A stretch of DNA of 64,000 nt from Epiperipatus broadwayi (GCA_028023455.1 JAQFVV010000206.1:1595361-1659360); one strand, 5' to 3'; shown: positions 46,240-60,498, counted from the stretch's first letter. Notes: a model not told the origin generated them from the letters alone. Made by a program: numbers and translations.

Positions 46240-49200
46240 TTCTGTATTCATTAAAAAAAGTAATAATAAAACAGATTCTTGGCTAAATTCTTAATAGAGA
46301 TTTAAAGCTTTCTGATGCAATATAAGATGTTCATCTGGAATGTTTTTACAATTCACATCATTTAATCATAGATTTAAGGCATTTTCCATTTTAATCAAAA
46401 AATTATTTCTTAATTACAAATTTAACTGTTATAGGAGCACAGGCAATAGTGGCTTGAATTGGCTTCTCTCTTTTTATAATTTTTCTGATTGATGAATTAT
46501 TCTTCTCAAACATACAACTCACTTTATCTCACTTAATGAAAGAACTTTATAACTTTTAGGGATTTATTACTCATTGTATATTTATTAAAGATATTATATC
46601 TTCTCTAATTAACAATTATATATTTTACATATAATGAGAAATAAAGCTATATTTAAAGATATTATTATATTCTAATATAATAATTTTTTTTTAAAAAGTA
46701 AATGTAAAGAAAAAAATATGTACACATGCTTATAAGTATGGTATTGAATTGTACAGAAAATGTAAAGAAAATGGAATTAAGTAAATTCATGTTTGAAATT
46801 TGATAACATTATATTTAATGAGACAAAATGACTGCTGTTGTATCAAGATTCATAAAATGTAATAAGTTTGTGGTTTTCAATGTTTTTATTATTTGTTTAC
46901 ATTTTTTGGATAGTGTATAATTCAAATCATGGATTTTGATAGATTGTATATTGTGGCTTCACTATACTGATTATAATTAAAACAATAAAATCATACACAT
47001 TTTTTCACTTTTTACCATATTTTTTAAAGATATTTCTGGCAGTAATATAATCACATTAGTTTATTTTTAATTTATATTTATAGATACAGCCATAACAATC
47101 TTACATAGTAGTTATATACTGTAGACAGTGGCTATGTTGAATAGTATAAACTTATTAAAACAAATAAATTTAGAATGGGGAATTAGAATAATTATTTTTT
47201 CCCATGTTTTAATCATAATAATGATTAACTTATTTAAAGATGTACATTTTTTAAATGTTAATATGAAATTCCAAACATTTTTAAATAATAAGTATGTGAA
47301 TATTTATAGTTTGCTATGGATAATTGTAAAAAAGAAAAAGTATAAAAAAATAATAAAAGAAATAGCTGTTTTCTCTACTTCAGTAATTTATTGATGAGTT
47401 TCAATTTTTTTTAAATAATAATAATAAGACATATAAATAAGTAAATTTTTAAATAGTATTTATCAGTATTTAAAAGAAAATAAAAAATAATTTTTCAACT
47501 TTTTGTTAAAGTTGAGTTTTTCTTTTATCTTTATTTCTCTAAAAAATGATAATGTATTTTTCAAATCAAAGTATAATTAAAGGATTATACTATTTTAGTA
47601 ATTAAAAAGAAAAAAACTACAGAAATTTTTTGATAATTAGAGTATAATTGGAAATTTTAATTAAGAAAAAATGGGAAGAAATACCTTTTTGTAAAAATAG
47701 ATCAATGCTGCCATGTCTGAGATATGTGATTGGATGGATATAAAATTATTCCAAAATATGATAGGGGACAGGTTAATGCTCTATATTGCAGTATCTTGTC
47801 TAGTCAGCAAGTCATTTTTGACTTAGCTTTTGAGAGACATCCACTAGCAGCCCAACTTTGAAGGGAATAATGAGAAGTTAAGTTTTTAGTCTGAAGTAAG
47901 GTTAAGTTTTAATAAATGGTGTTGAAGTGGATTTGAAGAAAACTGTGCTAAATTTTAGCCAAAAGCTAAGGCTCACCAAATCTGTCCATGTAGCTTGTAC
48001 ACTAAGAAAAAATGTAAAAAATAATACCCCTGAGAGAAATCTGCAACAAGTTTTGTGTTATGTCAAGAAATGTGATTGTCTCAGCCTGTGTTAACCTGAT
48101 ATGAAAATTATTATATTAAAAATGGATAGATTCAACCTATACTAGCCTAACAATTTTATTGTAAAATTGATAAAAATTTTACTTACCCTGGAAGTCTGTT
48201 AATGTGAAAGTTATCTTTATAATGGAAATTGGAACCTACAAAATGAAAAGTTAATAGAACTAGAAAAAAGGATTTCTTAAACTCAACATTTGAAGCTTAC
48301 AATAAGAAAAACTAACATGAAAAAACTGAAAGTTATAACTACAAAAGAAGGACTAAAACAATGAAATCATGGTAAAATAAAGTATAATTGATGTGCACAT
48401 ATTGATTTACAGTTTCATTTATATAACACTTTCAAATGATTTTTTAATTATCAGTAATAATTCTTAGTAATTAATAGTTGTTTTTTTTTGTTGAAACATT
48501 TTATTTTATTTATTTTTTTCTCCAACATGTAAAACAGTATGGGACTTTCCCATTCTCATAAAAAAGGAAAAAATGTTTTAATTAATCTTCTATGAAATAT
48601 TGTTTTTCAATTTTAATCACTGAAAGAGGAAATAATTCTGCTTAAAGTAAAGGCTAACTAATTTAATTAGTGAGGGTAAGCCACAAGTTAATCTTATTTG
48701 CTATATGAAACTATGTTTTACACAAATGTATTAGATTTGAAATTATCATATTGTATCTTTTCTGGATTTATTAATTTATTAGTTAATTTTATTAAATAAT
48801 TAAAAAATAAGTGTTAACATCTTTATTTTTCCAGCTATATGTTTTATGAATTGGCAGTGTGTCTGATTTATTTTTAATATAGCATGGTGCTTTAAGAGAT
48901 TGATAGCTTATTCTAGTAAAATTATTTAACATTGAAGTAGATTAAATATATATATTTATATTTACTCTTGTTTACAATCACAGTCCCTAGGATCCTTTGA
49001 ATCTGAGATACTGTAGAGCAGTAATAGTTAATTTATATGTATGTTAAGGTACATGTTTGTGTTTGAATATCCAGATGAGTTTCTGAATGGTGTTCAAATC
49101 AATATCATTTTTAAAGTCTATTCACTGCATTTGATTTATACATATTAGAAATTAATTTACAGTTGGCCTATACACTAATAATATCATATGGCCAGAGCAT

Positions 49201-52015
49201 TTGAGGATGATCAGAATATATCAAGATTCAGAATTATTTTTATGATAGATACTTTTGCACTTAAATATGTGCATCTAGGTGATTGTTTTAGATTTTGACT
49301 TAAGTTTTGATAGTGACTAGATGATTAACCTACATTTTATAATGATTCTTTTAAATTCAATCACAAAAAATAACTTGATTTTTCTTGTTTATTGCTGGTG
49401 GTGTAACTTATAATTGTTTTACTGAGTGATTTTCTTTTATGCTGATACTTCATGATCATTTTATATTCAATTCATTTTATATTTGTTAATGATTATTCAT
49501 TGACAATGTTAATTATTTTTATAATTGATGATGATGTTTTGCTATCTCACCATGTCACTCCCTTTTTCTTACCATAAAACATATATATCTTATTTTTTAT
49601 AATTGTATTTTTTTTATTTTTAGTCTATTTAATATGAATGTGCATACACATAAGAATAATATAATCATATTTGTAGAATAACCAAGTTTGAGAATTCTGT
49701 TATGATACTTCACAAAACAGATGTCCAAACACTCCTTTAAAGAGTACTTTTTTAATATCAAAATAGATGTTATTTTCAAGATTATTTAAATTCTTCTTTG
49801 TAAACCTGAGTTGGGAATTATCATATTAAAGTTTTGGGGTTTGATTGTACCATGAATAATTTTATTATAAGAATTGCCTGTATAATATGCTATAATTTAT
49901 TTATATATTTGTTAAAATTATTAAAATTTTATCTGAATTAATATTTGGAATTGTAAGCTGGCATGGTTTGTTTTCATTGTGATAAGCTTTCCACTTTTAT
50001 TTTAGTATTAAACCATTATTATATATCAGAATATAATAAATTTGACTTCATTTGATATATATTTTTGTTTAGAAATGAAATAAATTCTAAAAAAAATCAC
50101 ATTTGACATTTGCAATTATTTTAAAAATTTTATTTTAATCAAAAGAAAGCACTGTTTCATCATTAAACTGTTAGGATGAGCAGATTGAGTTTGCAAAATG
50201 AATGAAATCTTTGTTTGTATTTAAAATATGAATGAATAATTATCAATATCTAGTAAATCTATCAATTAATGTTTAAAAGTTTAAATTTTTTTAGTAATTT
50301 TTATGATATTGCATTGTATTTGCTGCCACCATAATTTCCATGGTTACATTACGCAGAAAAATATAATTGTCTGTATTTAAAAATGAAACATTTTTGCAGA
50401 AAATAAATATATAATAATACATATTGATTTCTAATAATTATTCCATCATTATTGTGCAAAAATAGTCATAAACTTTCCAAAAATATCAAGATTTTAGTCA
50501 TTCATAATATTTTCTCAAAGTAATATGGATACTCATCACAATGGAGTTTTGCAAGCTTTAATTTTCCCACATTTTTTAATATCCTGACATCTTCAGAGTT
50601 TTTGGAATTAAAATATTTTTGAAAAAAATACACATGAATTTTAACTCTCGATACAAAAGTTAGCAAAATCTGTCAATAGAGGGCCAAATGCAAATTGATT
50701 TTTTGGATTTTTGTCATACGAGAGAAACTAATGAAGAAAAGACATTAAGTTAAAATAAAAATTAGTGCTAGTAAATAGTTTCAGTTTTGTTGTGTATCAA
50801 TCTTGATTTATTTCTATATAACAAAGTGGACATCAGATAAAAGTAGTCATTTTTTTTATCTGACATATAGATTAGCACTAAAATAAAAAAGTTGGGCATT
50901 ATTAGTCAGATTATTTTCAAATAACTGAGATCTACTTTGTGAATTATCATAGAAATATTTTTTTGGTTTGGTTGTTCCATTAATATATTATATTATTATA
51001 TTTACTTATTTAATAGACTGTAATATGTTTGCAAATATGCTAAAAGTGTTAGAAATACAAATAATTTGTATATTGAATAATAACAAATCATATGGCATAG
51101 TGTACACAATATATTATAAAAGATGAGTGGCTATCTATTATACTTACTTTTATAGTAAGTTCTAGCTTAATAAAATCCTAAACATCATTCATAAAAGAAA
51201 AAACAAGAAACTGGTCTGTGGATGGGAATTTAAATGCACTAATTAAGTAGCCAATAATTACTCAAGTTTATTGTGGAAGATAATAGAATATAGAATTATT
51301 CCTTGGGTTTTTTTTAAATCATCTATTTATTTTATATATATATTTATAATTTTTAATAATCAATAACTAAATTAAATTTTACTATTAAGTTGCAATATAA
51401 AATCTAAATTTTATTAATAAACAATATAAGCAGTTGTGTATATTTATTATAATAACAATGATTTGTAATTTTTTAATATTAAATTTGTTAATATATATTC
51501 TTTTAAATAATTTATATAGAAACCTCATTAAAATAAATAAAATTAGCAACTTTTAAAGTAATTTTAAAATACAAATATTTTAATTAATAATATTATCTGT
51601 TTTCTATAAAATTAATATAGTTTGATCTTTATTGAAAAAGAGCAGAAATAAAATAATAATAATTAATTATAAAAACCAAACATTATTATTATTATCATTA
51701 TAGAAAATATATAATATTAATAATTAAAATATAAATATTTTAAAATTAATTTAAAAATTATTAGTTTTATTTAATAATTTAATAAGTTTTGATGTAAGTT
51801 TTTTAAATCATGCTATTAACAAATTAAAAATTAAAAAATTAAAAACCATTGTTATTAAAATAAATACATAGAGATAATATATATATATATATTGTTATTA
51901 AGTAAGTTTACGTTTTCCATTTCAATTAAAACATAAAATTAAATTAATTATTATAAAAATAAATAGATTTTAAAGAATGAAATAATATACAAATATATAT
52001 ATACTATATAGTGGA
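46240..52015. other. Long AT-rich non-coding stretch
   Basis: 5.8 kb without a recognisable gene, RNA or element end. Short frames (for example 47128-47394 plus) are Asn/Ile/Lys/Phe-rich and look random. 51300-51990 is extremely AT-rich with many TTATTAA-type motifs. Confidence 0.4.
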
Positions 52016-52024
52016 GCTGCAGTA

Positions 52025-52270
52025 TCTGCTATATTTTGTTTCAAGCACCTCTCCCCCTTCCTGCATACATCACATAGTATAGATAGTATCTCACATTTTG
52101 GGGATAAGCTTTGATTATTATTTACTTTTTAACATGTACATGCATACACATTTATATATAACGCATATGATTTATATATATAAATTTAGATTATATAAAC
52201 AAACTTTTAAAAAAATAATACAGTTATTAATAATAAATGGAAAGAAAATATTTACATATATATTTAATAG
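52025..52270 (+). repeat. Dispersed repeat, copy 2 (pairs with 45950-46230)
   Basis: See the match at 45950-46230. This copy has a more G+C-rich 'cacctctcccccttcctgc' insert near 52047. Confidence 0.5.
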
Positions 52271-52274
52271 GTGT

Positions 52275-53625
52275 TTACTCATTCAAATTAATTCAAATAA
52301 TAAGATATTAAAAAAGTATTACTATACTATACCTTTATTTTTTAAAAAATAAAATGAACAGGGAAGTGTCAGAAGCTGAAGATAATATGATTTATAAAAA
52401 AACATAAATCACATACTCCATTTAAGTTCTGGAAGCTGGGAAATCTAATCTCCAGCTGAAACTGCAGTTTCCAGTTTGCAGCCACAAAAGCAAAAAAAAG
52501 ATGAGTCAGGAACCAGAAACTGCAAACACCATGAGCTACATTCCATAGTTGAAAACAACAGAAGGTAATATCGTGTTAATAGCAGCTGACAGAGAAAATG
52601 AGAAAGCAGATGACAATAAAAATATAGAGGAATTCAAAATAGTAACATGGCCAAAGACCTCAAAGATAAAAAAATCTGCCTAGGTATTTAAAAGATTATT
52701 TTTGTTAAAAAGTATTTTCAGTATCATCACAATTAAACATGCTCTGAATAATATTCTTTTTCTTCAATAACTTTGATTTTTTATTGAAGTTTAATAATGG
52801 TCTTATTATCAGAAGACATAGCCTCTCCAGTTGTTTAATGTTTGGAATCTATATTCAACTTTATTATTTCTACAGTCTACTCTACATAGTTACCCATTTC
52901 AGATTTTCAGATAAACTTTTCATACAACTTTCATTTTTATTGCTTAAAAAAATACAATATGAATTTTCTTAAATTTTATAAAGGTTTTAGCTTTATGCTT
53001 AGAAAATATTATATTACGTGGGTCTTTTAGGTAATAAAAAAATCTAAAGAATTAAAATACATGCTCTCAATATAATCTAAAAAAAAAAAAAACATTATTT
53101 ATAAACATGGTTCCATATGGTGCTCTTAATTTTAAAAATGGCCACTGCCCAATTTAAAATTCATTACATTTATTAATTTTAATGTTTTAATTTTTGGTTA
53201 TTAGCATTTTTTTTTCGATAGCTGTAATTGAAGGAGTGATTGTATAAGTTCATGGTACATGTGAGTCTACACTTTCATATTAAATACTTTATATTAAATA
53301 ATTAAAAAAATATCAAAAGATAAATGTGTGTAGGGAAAAACAACTATATAAGATTATTATATATTATAATGAAGATGTTTATGCTTATATGATGAAATTG
53401 AAATATTTTTTGGGTTGACAACATGTATTAGTTTTTTTTTTTAAATTGCTGATGTTTTAATAAAATCACATTCATCTTTATCATGGTTAAGGCTATAATG
53501 AAGAACTGTTCTGTCTCAAGTAATAATGAGATTGTGATTGTGTGTGTGAATTAAAGAATGTTCATTCATATATATATATATTAGATGGTTGTCCATTCAG
53601 AATAAGAGGTGGATTAAAACATTTT
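52275..53625. other. AT-rich non-coding stretch
   Basis: 52430-52560 is less AT-biased, with several 'ccag...aaactgca' motifs in both orientations, but no element or frame was identified. A (TA)n run lies near 53567-53581. Confidence 0.4.
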
Positions 53626-53926
53626 TTCACTTCCTTCCATTTTACAATTAGTTGATTTATTAAAATTGATTTTAGAAGGAGATAAAATAAATGTCTCCTA
53701 TATGGCTGGAATACAATGTATTTCATCATATTTATTTAAATGGTTAGACCTTTTTCAAATTTCAATAGACTCTCTCATAGTTTGTAAATTATATTTTTCC
53801 CAAATAGCTAATGTTTTCCTATTTTCAAAATCAAGGGTGTATATATATTAGAAGCCAATTATTTTATCTCTTTCTTCCAAAATCATTTTAATAAATCAAC
53901 TGATTATACAATGGAAGGAAGTAAAA
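53626..53926. mobile_element. MITE with ~60 bp terminal inverted repeats
   Basis: Left arm 53626-53689 contains 'acttccttccattttacaat' and 'gttgatttattaaaat'; the right arm 53861-53926 is its reverse complement with a few differences. The total length of about 300 bp and absence of coding sequence fit a miniature inverted-repeat element. No unambiguous target duplication was seen, so the superfamily is undecided. Confidence 0.75.
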
Positions 53927-53929
53927 GTA

Positions 53930-56239
53930 TTATTGTTGTTAACATTTTTTTATTTCATGCACAATCAGAATCTCATTATAGCAGCCTTAGTCATGAAAAA
54001 ATGAAAGTGATTTTATCAAAACATTAGCATGACTAAAAAAGATTTTGATTTGATTATAATGTATGTACTTACAAATAAACAATAAAAATATCGGGATAAA
54101 ATTGTATTTTACGGTTCTGTCAATGTTGTCAGAAATTTCTTAATAAAAATCATTGTTAAAAAGTGCATGTGTGAAATAATTAATGCAAAAGTCGAAAAAA
54201 AATTTGAAATTGTAGAACATTAATATCAATTATATTATTGTCTTACAATTTTAATTTAAAAATAAAGGAAATAAGTTATTCTGATATAAATACTAATAAC
54301 TGCTGTGAGTGCCACCATGTGGGTAAGAGGTAACAAGGTAAAGTTTAGCATCCCCTCCCATTCTAATGAATACAATTTGTAAATTAAAAGGCATTTTTCC
54401 CAGCACTTCTGCAAAAAAACTTGAAAATATAGTTTTAGAGATTTAACATGTTTGGTAAATAACTTAACTTGCTTTATTCATTTATTTTTATAAAATAAAC
54501 TCTTAAGATTAAAGCACATGCTAAAATAAAACAAATTAATGTTTAAAAAAATAATTTTTGAAACAATAATTAAATAATATCTTAAAACAAAAATTTTTAT
54601 TTGGTAAATTTGAAATTTTTAATTTTTTCTTTCTAAAGTTTTCATATTATTTTTTGGAGATAGTTGTGCAAAATTGCTAGTACAGATAGCAAATAATATA
54701 ATTTTTTTAATATCTAATTTTTTTTATATTTTAAAGAACCACAACACGCATCCATGAAAACATTACTCTGATTCTCTCCCCTTCTCAAGCTGGTTCTGTT
54801 TAATTATATAAATAATTCTAGTTTACTTACCTTATTATTAAATAAATCTACAGACAGATTCTCCTGAATGCTCCATCCTGTATAACAAAATTGGAACATC
54901 AATAATTTATTAAAAATAGTTGTTCTTTGTTTGAAAACCCATTCAAAATCTCTCATGCATAAACTTATTTATGTTTTCTATTAACAAAGTTATATTTCTT
55001 CAGTAATAAAATATTTACACTATTATTTAATTTTTATGTTATGTTATTTCACTATTAATAACTATAATTATATATATATAGTCCAATATTTTAAATTTTT
55101 ATACTTACATTGTTTATTGATATAACTTATGATTTCATTGGATTATCAAACTAGATCAACTTTAAATAACATAACTGATATATCTCATTCCATTAGCACT
55201 AACTTATTGAAAAGGTTTTTATTTTAAAATTTCATTAGTTACTTTCAATTCAGATTCCCTCACACACATAACTTGTTTATGTTTTCTAGTAACAAAAATA
55301 TTCTCACTTTTTTGTTCAACAATAAAATATTTACACTACTATAACAATTTTATTTTTAATGCTTATTAATAACTAAATTGTATTATATATTTATTATACT
55401 TTATTATATAATTTGATAATTAGGGATTTAGACAGAATTTATTTGAGGAAATTAAAAATTTTTATACTTAGATTGTTTATTCAATACATTTTTAGAAGTT
55501 ATTAAAATGTCTTGCAGTTTATTTTATTTATTCATAGATTATGTTGGATAACTATTAAAAAATTTCAAACACATGGTTTGTTCCACTAGATACATTTTTT
55601 AGACTTTGTCAATAGTGCAGTCATGTAGGAGTTTTATTATAATCAAGAGAATTGCCTTAAATAATATCACTATGCTATTTGTTCAGAATTACATATTTTG
55701 GCATGCAGTAATAGCTTTTCAAAATTATGTTTTTTACTCACTCTAATTTCTTTAGATTTAGACCATAGTGTGAATTATAGATGAATTATGAGTTTTTGAA
55801 AGAGAACAATCTGAGTCCACATCCAAGGAAAAGCTGTTTAGTAAAATATGTAAAAAAATAATATGGCATTAAAAAAAAGAGAAAGATAGTATTATTAAAA
55901 AAGCTTTGCATATGAAAGCATCAAAATTGATCCTAAAACCTCACTTTTCAGTGTCAGTTGTGCTATCACTACTCCAAAGTGACTAAAACACATAAACTCT
56001 GTAAAATATTATTGATAAACACATTTTCATCACATGCAGATTACTGTAATTATATGGCAATATTTTTAAAATAAGTTTTATTTTTAAATAAATTATTAAT
56101 AATAATGCATTTTTATATAAATTAGAATATTAAATAAAAATGATTGGGAAATCTAAAACATTTTTTTTTCATTTTCATATGAATTTTATTAATTATAGCA
56201 ACAAAATGGTGTCAACCTGTTCAGTTTATACAATCTTAG
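53930..56239. other. AT-rich non-coding stretch
   Basis: 54950-55030 and 55255-55340 share 'aacttatttatgttttct', 'taacaaa' and 'aataaaatatttacact' in the same order, a diverged duplication about 300 bp apart. Nothing else was recognised. Confidence 0.45.
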
Positions 56240-56560
56240 AGTATATATTGTAACCTGACCCCCATACAACCCCTTTATTACCTCCATTGTAATGATTTCC
56301 TGATGAGCATGTTGCAGGAAGGAACTATCAATTGGCATTCCCCAATGCAGATGTTATCCTCCCCTACAACAATATTTCCTGCTCATCAGAGAATGTAGCA
56401 CCATAGAGACTGGAAGCATCTAGAAATTTCTGTGTTTGGTTTTTCTAATGGTGCCACTAGAGTTCCATCTCACTACAACCTGACTTACCTAGGTCTAGTT
56501 ATGCCAGACATAGTTCAGGAGGCATGAAATTCTTGTAAACAAGTGCAATGAATAACAAGT
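56240..56560. other. G+C-richer segment with a 10 bp inverted repeat
   Basis: CTGATGAGCA (56300-56309) and TGCTCATCAG (56380-56389) are perfect inverted copies 70 bp apart, each followed or preceded by a 'gcaggaa/ttcctg' motif. The segment stands out from the AT-rich surroundings and probably belongs to an unidentified repeat. Confidence 0.5.
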
Positions 56561-56636
56561 GATGCAACATGAACAACTGGATAACTAAAATTAATTTTAA
56601 GTAACAACAATTCATTTCACCTTACCCCCCTCCTAT

Positions 56637-56783
56637 TTTTTATTTATCAATAATTCATTTGCAAGTCCTTCTAATAAAGTTCATTCATATCCATGTGAAG
56701 ATTCATTTTCAGTTCAATTATGAGAAGTTTAGAAGCAATTTATTTATCAATAATTCATTTGCAAGTCCTTCCAATAAAGTTCA
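56637..56783 (+). repeat. Two-copy tandem repeat, ~99 bp period
   Basis: 'atttatcaataattcatttg' followed by 'caagtccttc(c/t)aataaagttcat' occurs at about 56641 and 56740 with one difference over 43 bp. The intervening sequence is only loosely related. Confidence 0.8.
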
Positions 56784-57349
56784 TCCTTCATTTCAAATGA
56801 AGGCTCATTTTAATTTATCTTGGGTGAAGAATTCAAAGGGTCTTTTATCAAGTAGACATCTACCATTACTGCATGAATATTTTTAACTATTTGTTCCATA
56901 TCTGTATATCTCTGTTATGTAGGTAAATAGATAATGTAAGCAATTCCAGGTTTGTGGACTATTCATAATTCAGTCAAGTATAAATGTGCATTTATGCGCA
57001 TAAGTTTAATTATTTTATTCATTTACAGTCCATTGTGTCTCTTGGTATACATCCAATAATAGTACAATATGAATTAAAGAATGCAAGTTCTTTAACAATT
57101 TACATCTTTAGTTATTTAGTTAATTCACAGAGAGGAGTGCAATATATGAAGACAACAGAGATAATAATGAAGATAACTGATAGCATTCTATTTAATTCAG
57201 AGTTTCACTTAATTCTGATCTGTAGTCTTTTAGGTAGTTGTCACATGTAATGTGGCTTAAATTAACTCATGTATGAAGATATTCTTTACAGACAAGAGCA
57301 TTTCTATTATTCCAGTTAATTTTAGGTGAGTCAAAGCATAATAAATATA

Positions 57350-57550
57350 TTTCTATTCATTGTTATCCAAATCCAGGTTTGAATCCATAATATAAGCACA
57401 TTTGTCCTAGGTTCATTGGTTATCCATTTCAGGGTTTGAATCGGTCGATATAAGCACATTTATATCCATTGGTTATTCAGGTAAAATATAAGTTTATGTA
57501 TTTCCATTGGTTATTCAGGTAAAATATAAGTGTATGTATTTCCATCTGTC
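57350..57550 (+). repeat. Short tandem repeat cluster, ~46 bp period
   Basis: 'tatgtatttccattggttat' followed by 'tcaggtaaaatataagt' is repeated almost exactly at 57465-57550. More diverged relatives ('ggtttgaatc', 'atataagcacattt') lie at 57370-57460. Confidence 0.7.
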
Positions 57551-57554
57551 CAGA

Positions 57555-59155
57555 TATCAATTCATCTTGCAAATGCATTTATTTGGTATTTCCGATTTCA
57601 TAAGACATATATATATAACCTATACGCATCAATAACTCTAGGTATATCATTGTACATTTAACCATGACACATTGTTTTGGTATTCTTACTTCTCAACTTG
57701 TATATATAACATGTTTTAATTCCGTGTTTATATTCCTTTTCTCAGAGTTTTCAAATAATAAATAAAATTTAAAAAAAAAGATTTTCTTAATCTTTCAACT
57801 TATTTAAGTATGTGGTTCATTATACACATATAACCATTAACTTTTATTGATGTACTAATTCATATTTAAATGTTTGAATTTATTCATAATATAGTATAAA
57901 TTTACTAAATACATTCATTTTGTATAAATACATTCATTTTGTATATTTTCTAATTTTATCTGGGTTATAAACACGTTATTATAATTTAGTTAGTTATAGT
58001 TATATGTAATAGCTCAGCATTTCTAATTCTTCCAGGTATACTTATTTGTATATCAGTAATATAAATAGTTATAAGTATTCATTTTTATTTTATTTTAATT
58101 CAGATGTATCTGCATATAAGAAGTTAATCATTTATGATTTACCTTATTAAAAATGCCTTTTGATTATAGATATTTAAGACATTTACGTATTTATAATTTA
58201 TCACTAATAAAACATTTTCACATAGCTATAATTATTCATAATTTAATTTAAGAAAGACTTTTTTTATAAACACATATAAGTATTGAATATTTCATGAAAT
58301 TGTTACCTTCATTTTATCCAGTTTGTTCCTTCACTTCAGATTACTACTGCATTTCAAAAGGAGGTCCATTTATTTGAGTTGAATGGCATTATTTACTTTC
58401 TATGATGTTCACTCAGGCAAGTCTTGGAGGTTCATGGCTGTGGACAAAGAGAGGAAGCTATTATGATTAGCCTTCCATTCTTATGATTTCCTTATTAATA
58501 CTTTCTTTTTCATCATTAGCAGTGTGACTGTAAATATTATATTCCAAGGTGACAAAAATCAGTTTCAACTAAACAGTTAAGCAACACTTAGATAAAACTT
58601 TTTAACTTTTTTTAACTCTCACTTTTCTTACTTTTTGTCTGCTCTTAAAATCTTTTTTTTAAAAAAATCTCCTCTGAATTTCAACCTCAACTATTTATAT
58701 CCTGATCTTTGGATTGATTCTGCAGCACCCCCACTATATCTGATTTGTTACACAGCTTTCATTTAAGCCCAAGTGCTTTTCTCTTCTTAAGGATTGGGCC
58801 ACTACTTTTGAGTGGGACAGATAAGGAATCATGAGGATTAAGCCATGTTTTTCAATTTGATAACTTTGCCTCAAGCTAATATTATATTTTGTACAACATC
58901 ATTTCAAAAATTAAAATGTACTATTTTTAATAAATGCCAGCTTTAAGTAAATACTTAGAGACATATTTATATCATAATTTAAAATTATAAAATCAATAAT
59001 GAAGGTTTATCTTTTTTTTAATTATAGAAAATAATGATTTTCTTTTAAATTTATAAAATTTTTGCTTTATTTTTTTTAAAAAAATATAAGATCAACTTCT
59101 TTCATATATATCTGCCTTTTTTAGATAGGAGGATAAAATAGCTCTTAGAATACAT
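57555..59155. other. AT-rich non-coding stretch
   Basis: No gene, RNA or element end recognised. 57900-57945 has a duplicated 'tacattcattttgtata'. Confidence 0.4.
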
Positions 59156-59164
59156 ACACACATG

Positions 59165-59525
59165 AAACAGAGGTTCTGTTTCAATATGTAGTATATTTTG
59201 AGGCTTAGGCAATTGTTACAGTAAATTTAAATAAAGAAGTGTTCCCCTTATAATTAAATAAAAAATATTTACAATCAAAATGTGTTTCTAACAATAAAGT
59301 GATTCAGAAATCTAAACATTTACATATAAGTTTTATTAATTATCACAATAAAATGGCATTAGCTGGTTAGTTTTAGCACAATGATAAGAATATATATTTT
59401 GTATATTTGAAGCTTGAGCCTAAAAATTAGAAGCTCAAGCAATTGTTATTTCTCATATTTAAATCAAAAATATTTACTTGCAGAACATATTTCTAACAAT
59501 AAAGTGATTCAACAATGTAAAAAAT
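59165..59525 (+). repeat. Degenerate tandem duplication, ~205 bp period
   Basis: Both units carry an 'agtatattttgagg/tgtatatttgaagc' block, 'caattgtta', 'aaatatttac' and 'tttctaacaataaagtgatt'. A further relative of the 'ttttattaattat' block lies near 56165-56215. Confidence 0.55.
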
Positions 59526-59529
59526 TTTT

Positions 59530-60160
59530 ATTTATATATAAATTTTATTTATCTTATTGTCTTGTTGAACCCAAAGTGAAGTACCTTTGTGCCCCACAGA
59601 ACCTGCTCATGGCACCCCTGATTTCAAGTTGTATATCTCTATATATAATTACTTTAATAACATTAGTTTTTACATTTTAAATTTGAATATTTTAAATTTA
59701 CATCAAAATTCATAAATAAAACTAATAATTTTTTAATTAATCTTAAATTATGTATAATTTAATTACTATTATTAAATATTTTCTATTGTAATAATATTAG
59801 TTTGTTTTTTATAATTATTTTTTCCTCTTTTTTAATAAAAACTAAATTGTTAATTTTTTAGAAAATATATAACATTATTAATTAAAATATGTATATTTAT
59901 AGTTTATAATTTTTATATAATTATTTAAAGTATTATATAATAAATTCAAAATTAAAAACATTAAACAGTGTTTCAGATAAATCTAAATAAAAAAATAATG
60001 GCCATAAGAGAGAACATGTTAAGTGGGGAAAATGCTATATGTTAAAAAAAAAAGTGGAATTTAAAAGCAAAAGAAAATATAGTATTGTTAAAAACATAGA
60101 TTTTCAAAAATAAATGATTACTATTGTTTTCCTGAAAGTTTGTGATGATAATGTTTTAGT
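59530..60160. other. AT-rich non-coding stretch
   Basis: Nothing recognised. Confidence 0.4.
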
Positions 60161-60161
60161 T

Positions 60162-60498
60162 GTATTTGTATGTTGGACTATTTCCATCATCAAATATGAG
60201 TATTGAATGTTTTTAGAAAAATTTAACTTTATTTAAATATTCCAAATATATTCAACTCTTAGTAAAGCACACAGATTAGTATATACACAATGTTTTTAGA
60301 GGTATTATTTTCCCCTATTCTTCAGGTGTTGCTGGCCTGACTAATAACAGTATTATCATGGGAATCAAACTTGGACCCTTAGATTCTTTGAGTACTGAAT
60401 TTTAAGATAATGCTCTAACAAACTGAGCCATCCTGCCAAAGATATTCAACACCCATATTAGATGATGGAAATATTCCAACATATAAATAAACACAAAC
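60162..60498. repeat. Inverted repeat (~55 bp arms) enclosing a SINE head
   Basis: The left arm (about 60162-60216) with 'tatgttggactatttccatc' and the right arm (about 60440-60498) with 'gatgatggaaatattccaac' are reverse complements with scattered differences. The 220 bp between them include a tRNA-like SINE head on the minus strand. This is either a MITE into which a SINE inserted or a folded-back composite. Confidence 0.65.
60353..60437 (-). repeat. tRNA-derived SINE head with A and B boxes
   Basis: Minus strand: it starts 'ggcaggatggctcag', with A box TGGCTCAGTTTG (60430-60419) continued by 'ttagagcatt', and B box 'gtttgattccc' (60370-60360). The order, 50-60 bp spacing and D-arm-like sequence match a tRNA. 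The 5' and 3' ends do not pair as an acceptor stem, so it is a SINE head or tRNA pseudogene driven by internal pol III promoter boxes. Confidence 0.65.

Noticed and set aside
47128-47394. 88-codon plus-strand frame
   Set aside because: Asn/Ile/Lys/Phe composition typical of random AT-rich frames, with no recognisable motif.
54300-54345. 'gccaccatgtgg' followed by 'gtaagagg', like a Kozak start plus splice donor
   Set aside because: Only one codon of coding sequence before the donor and no flanking exon signal; chance is the simpler explanation.
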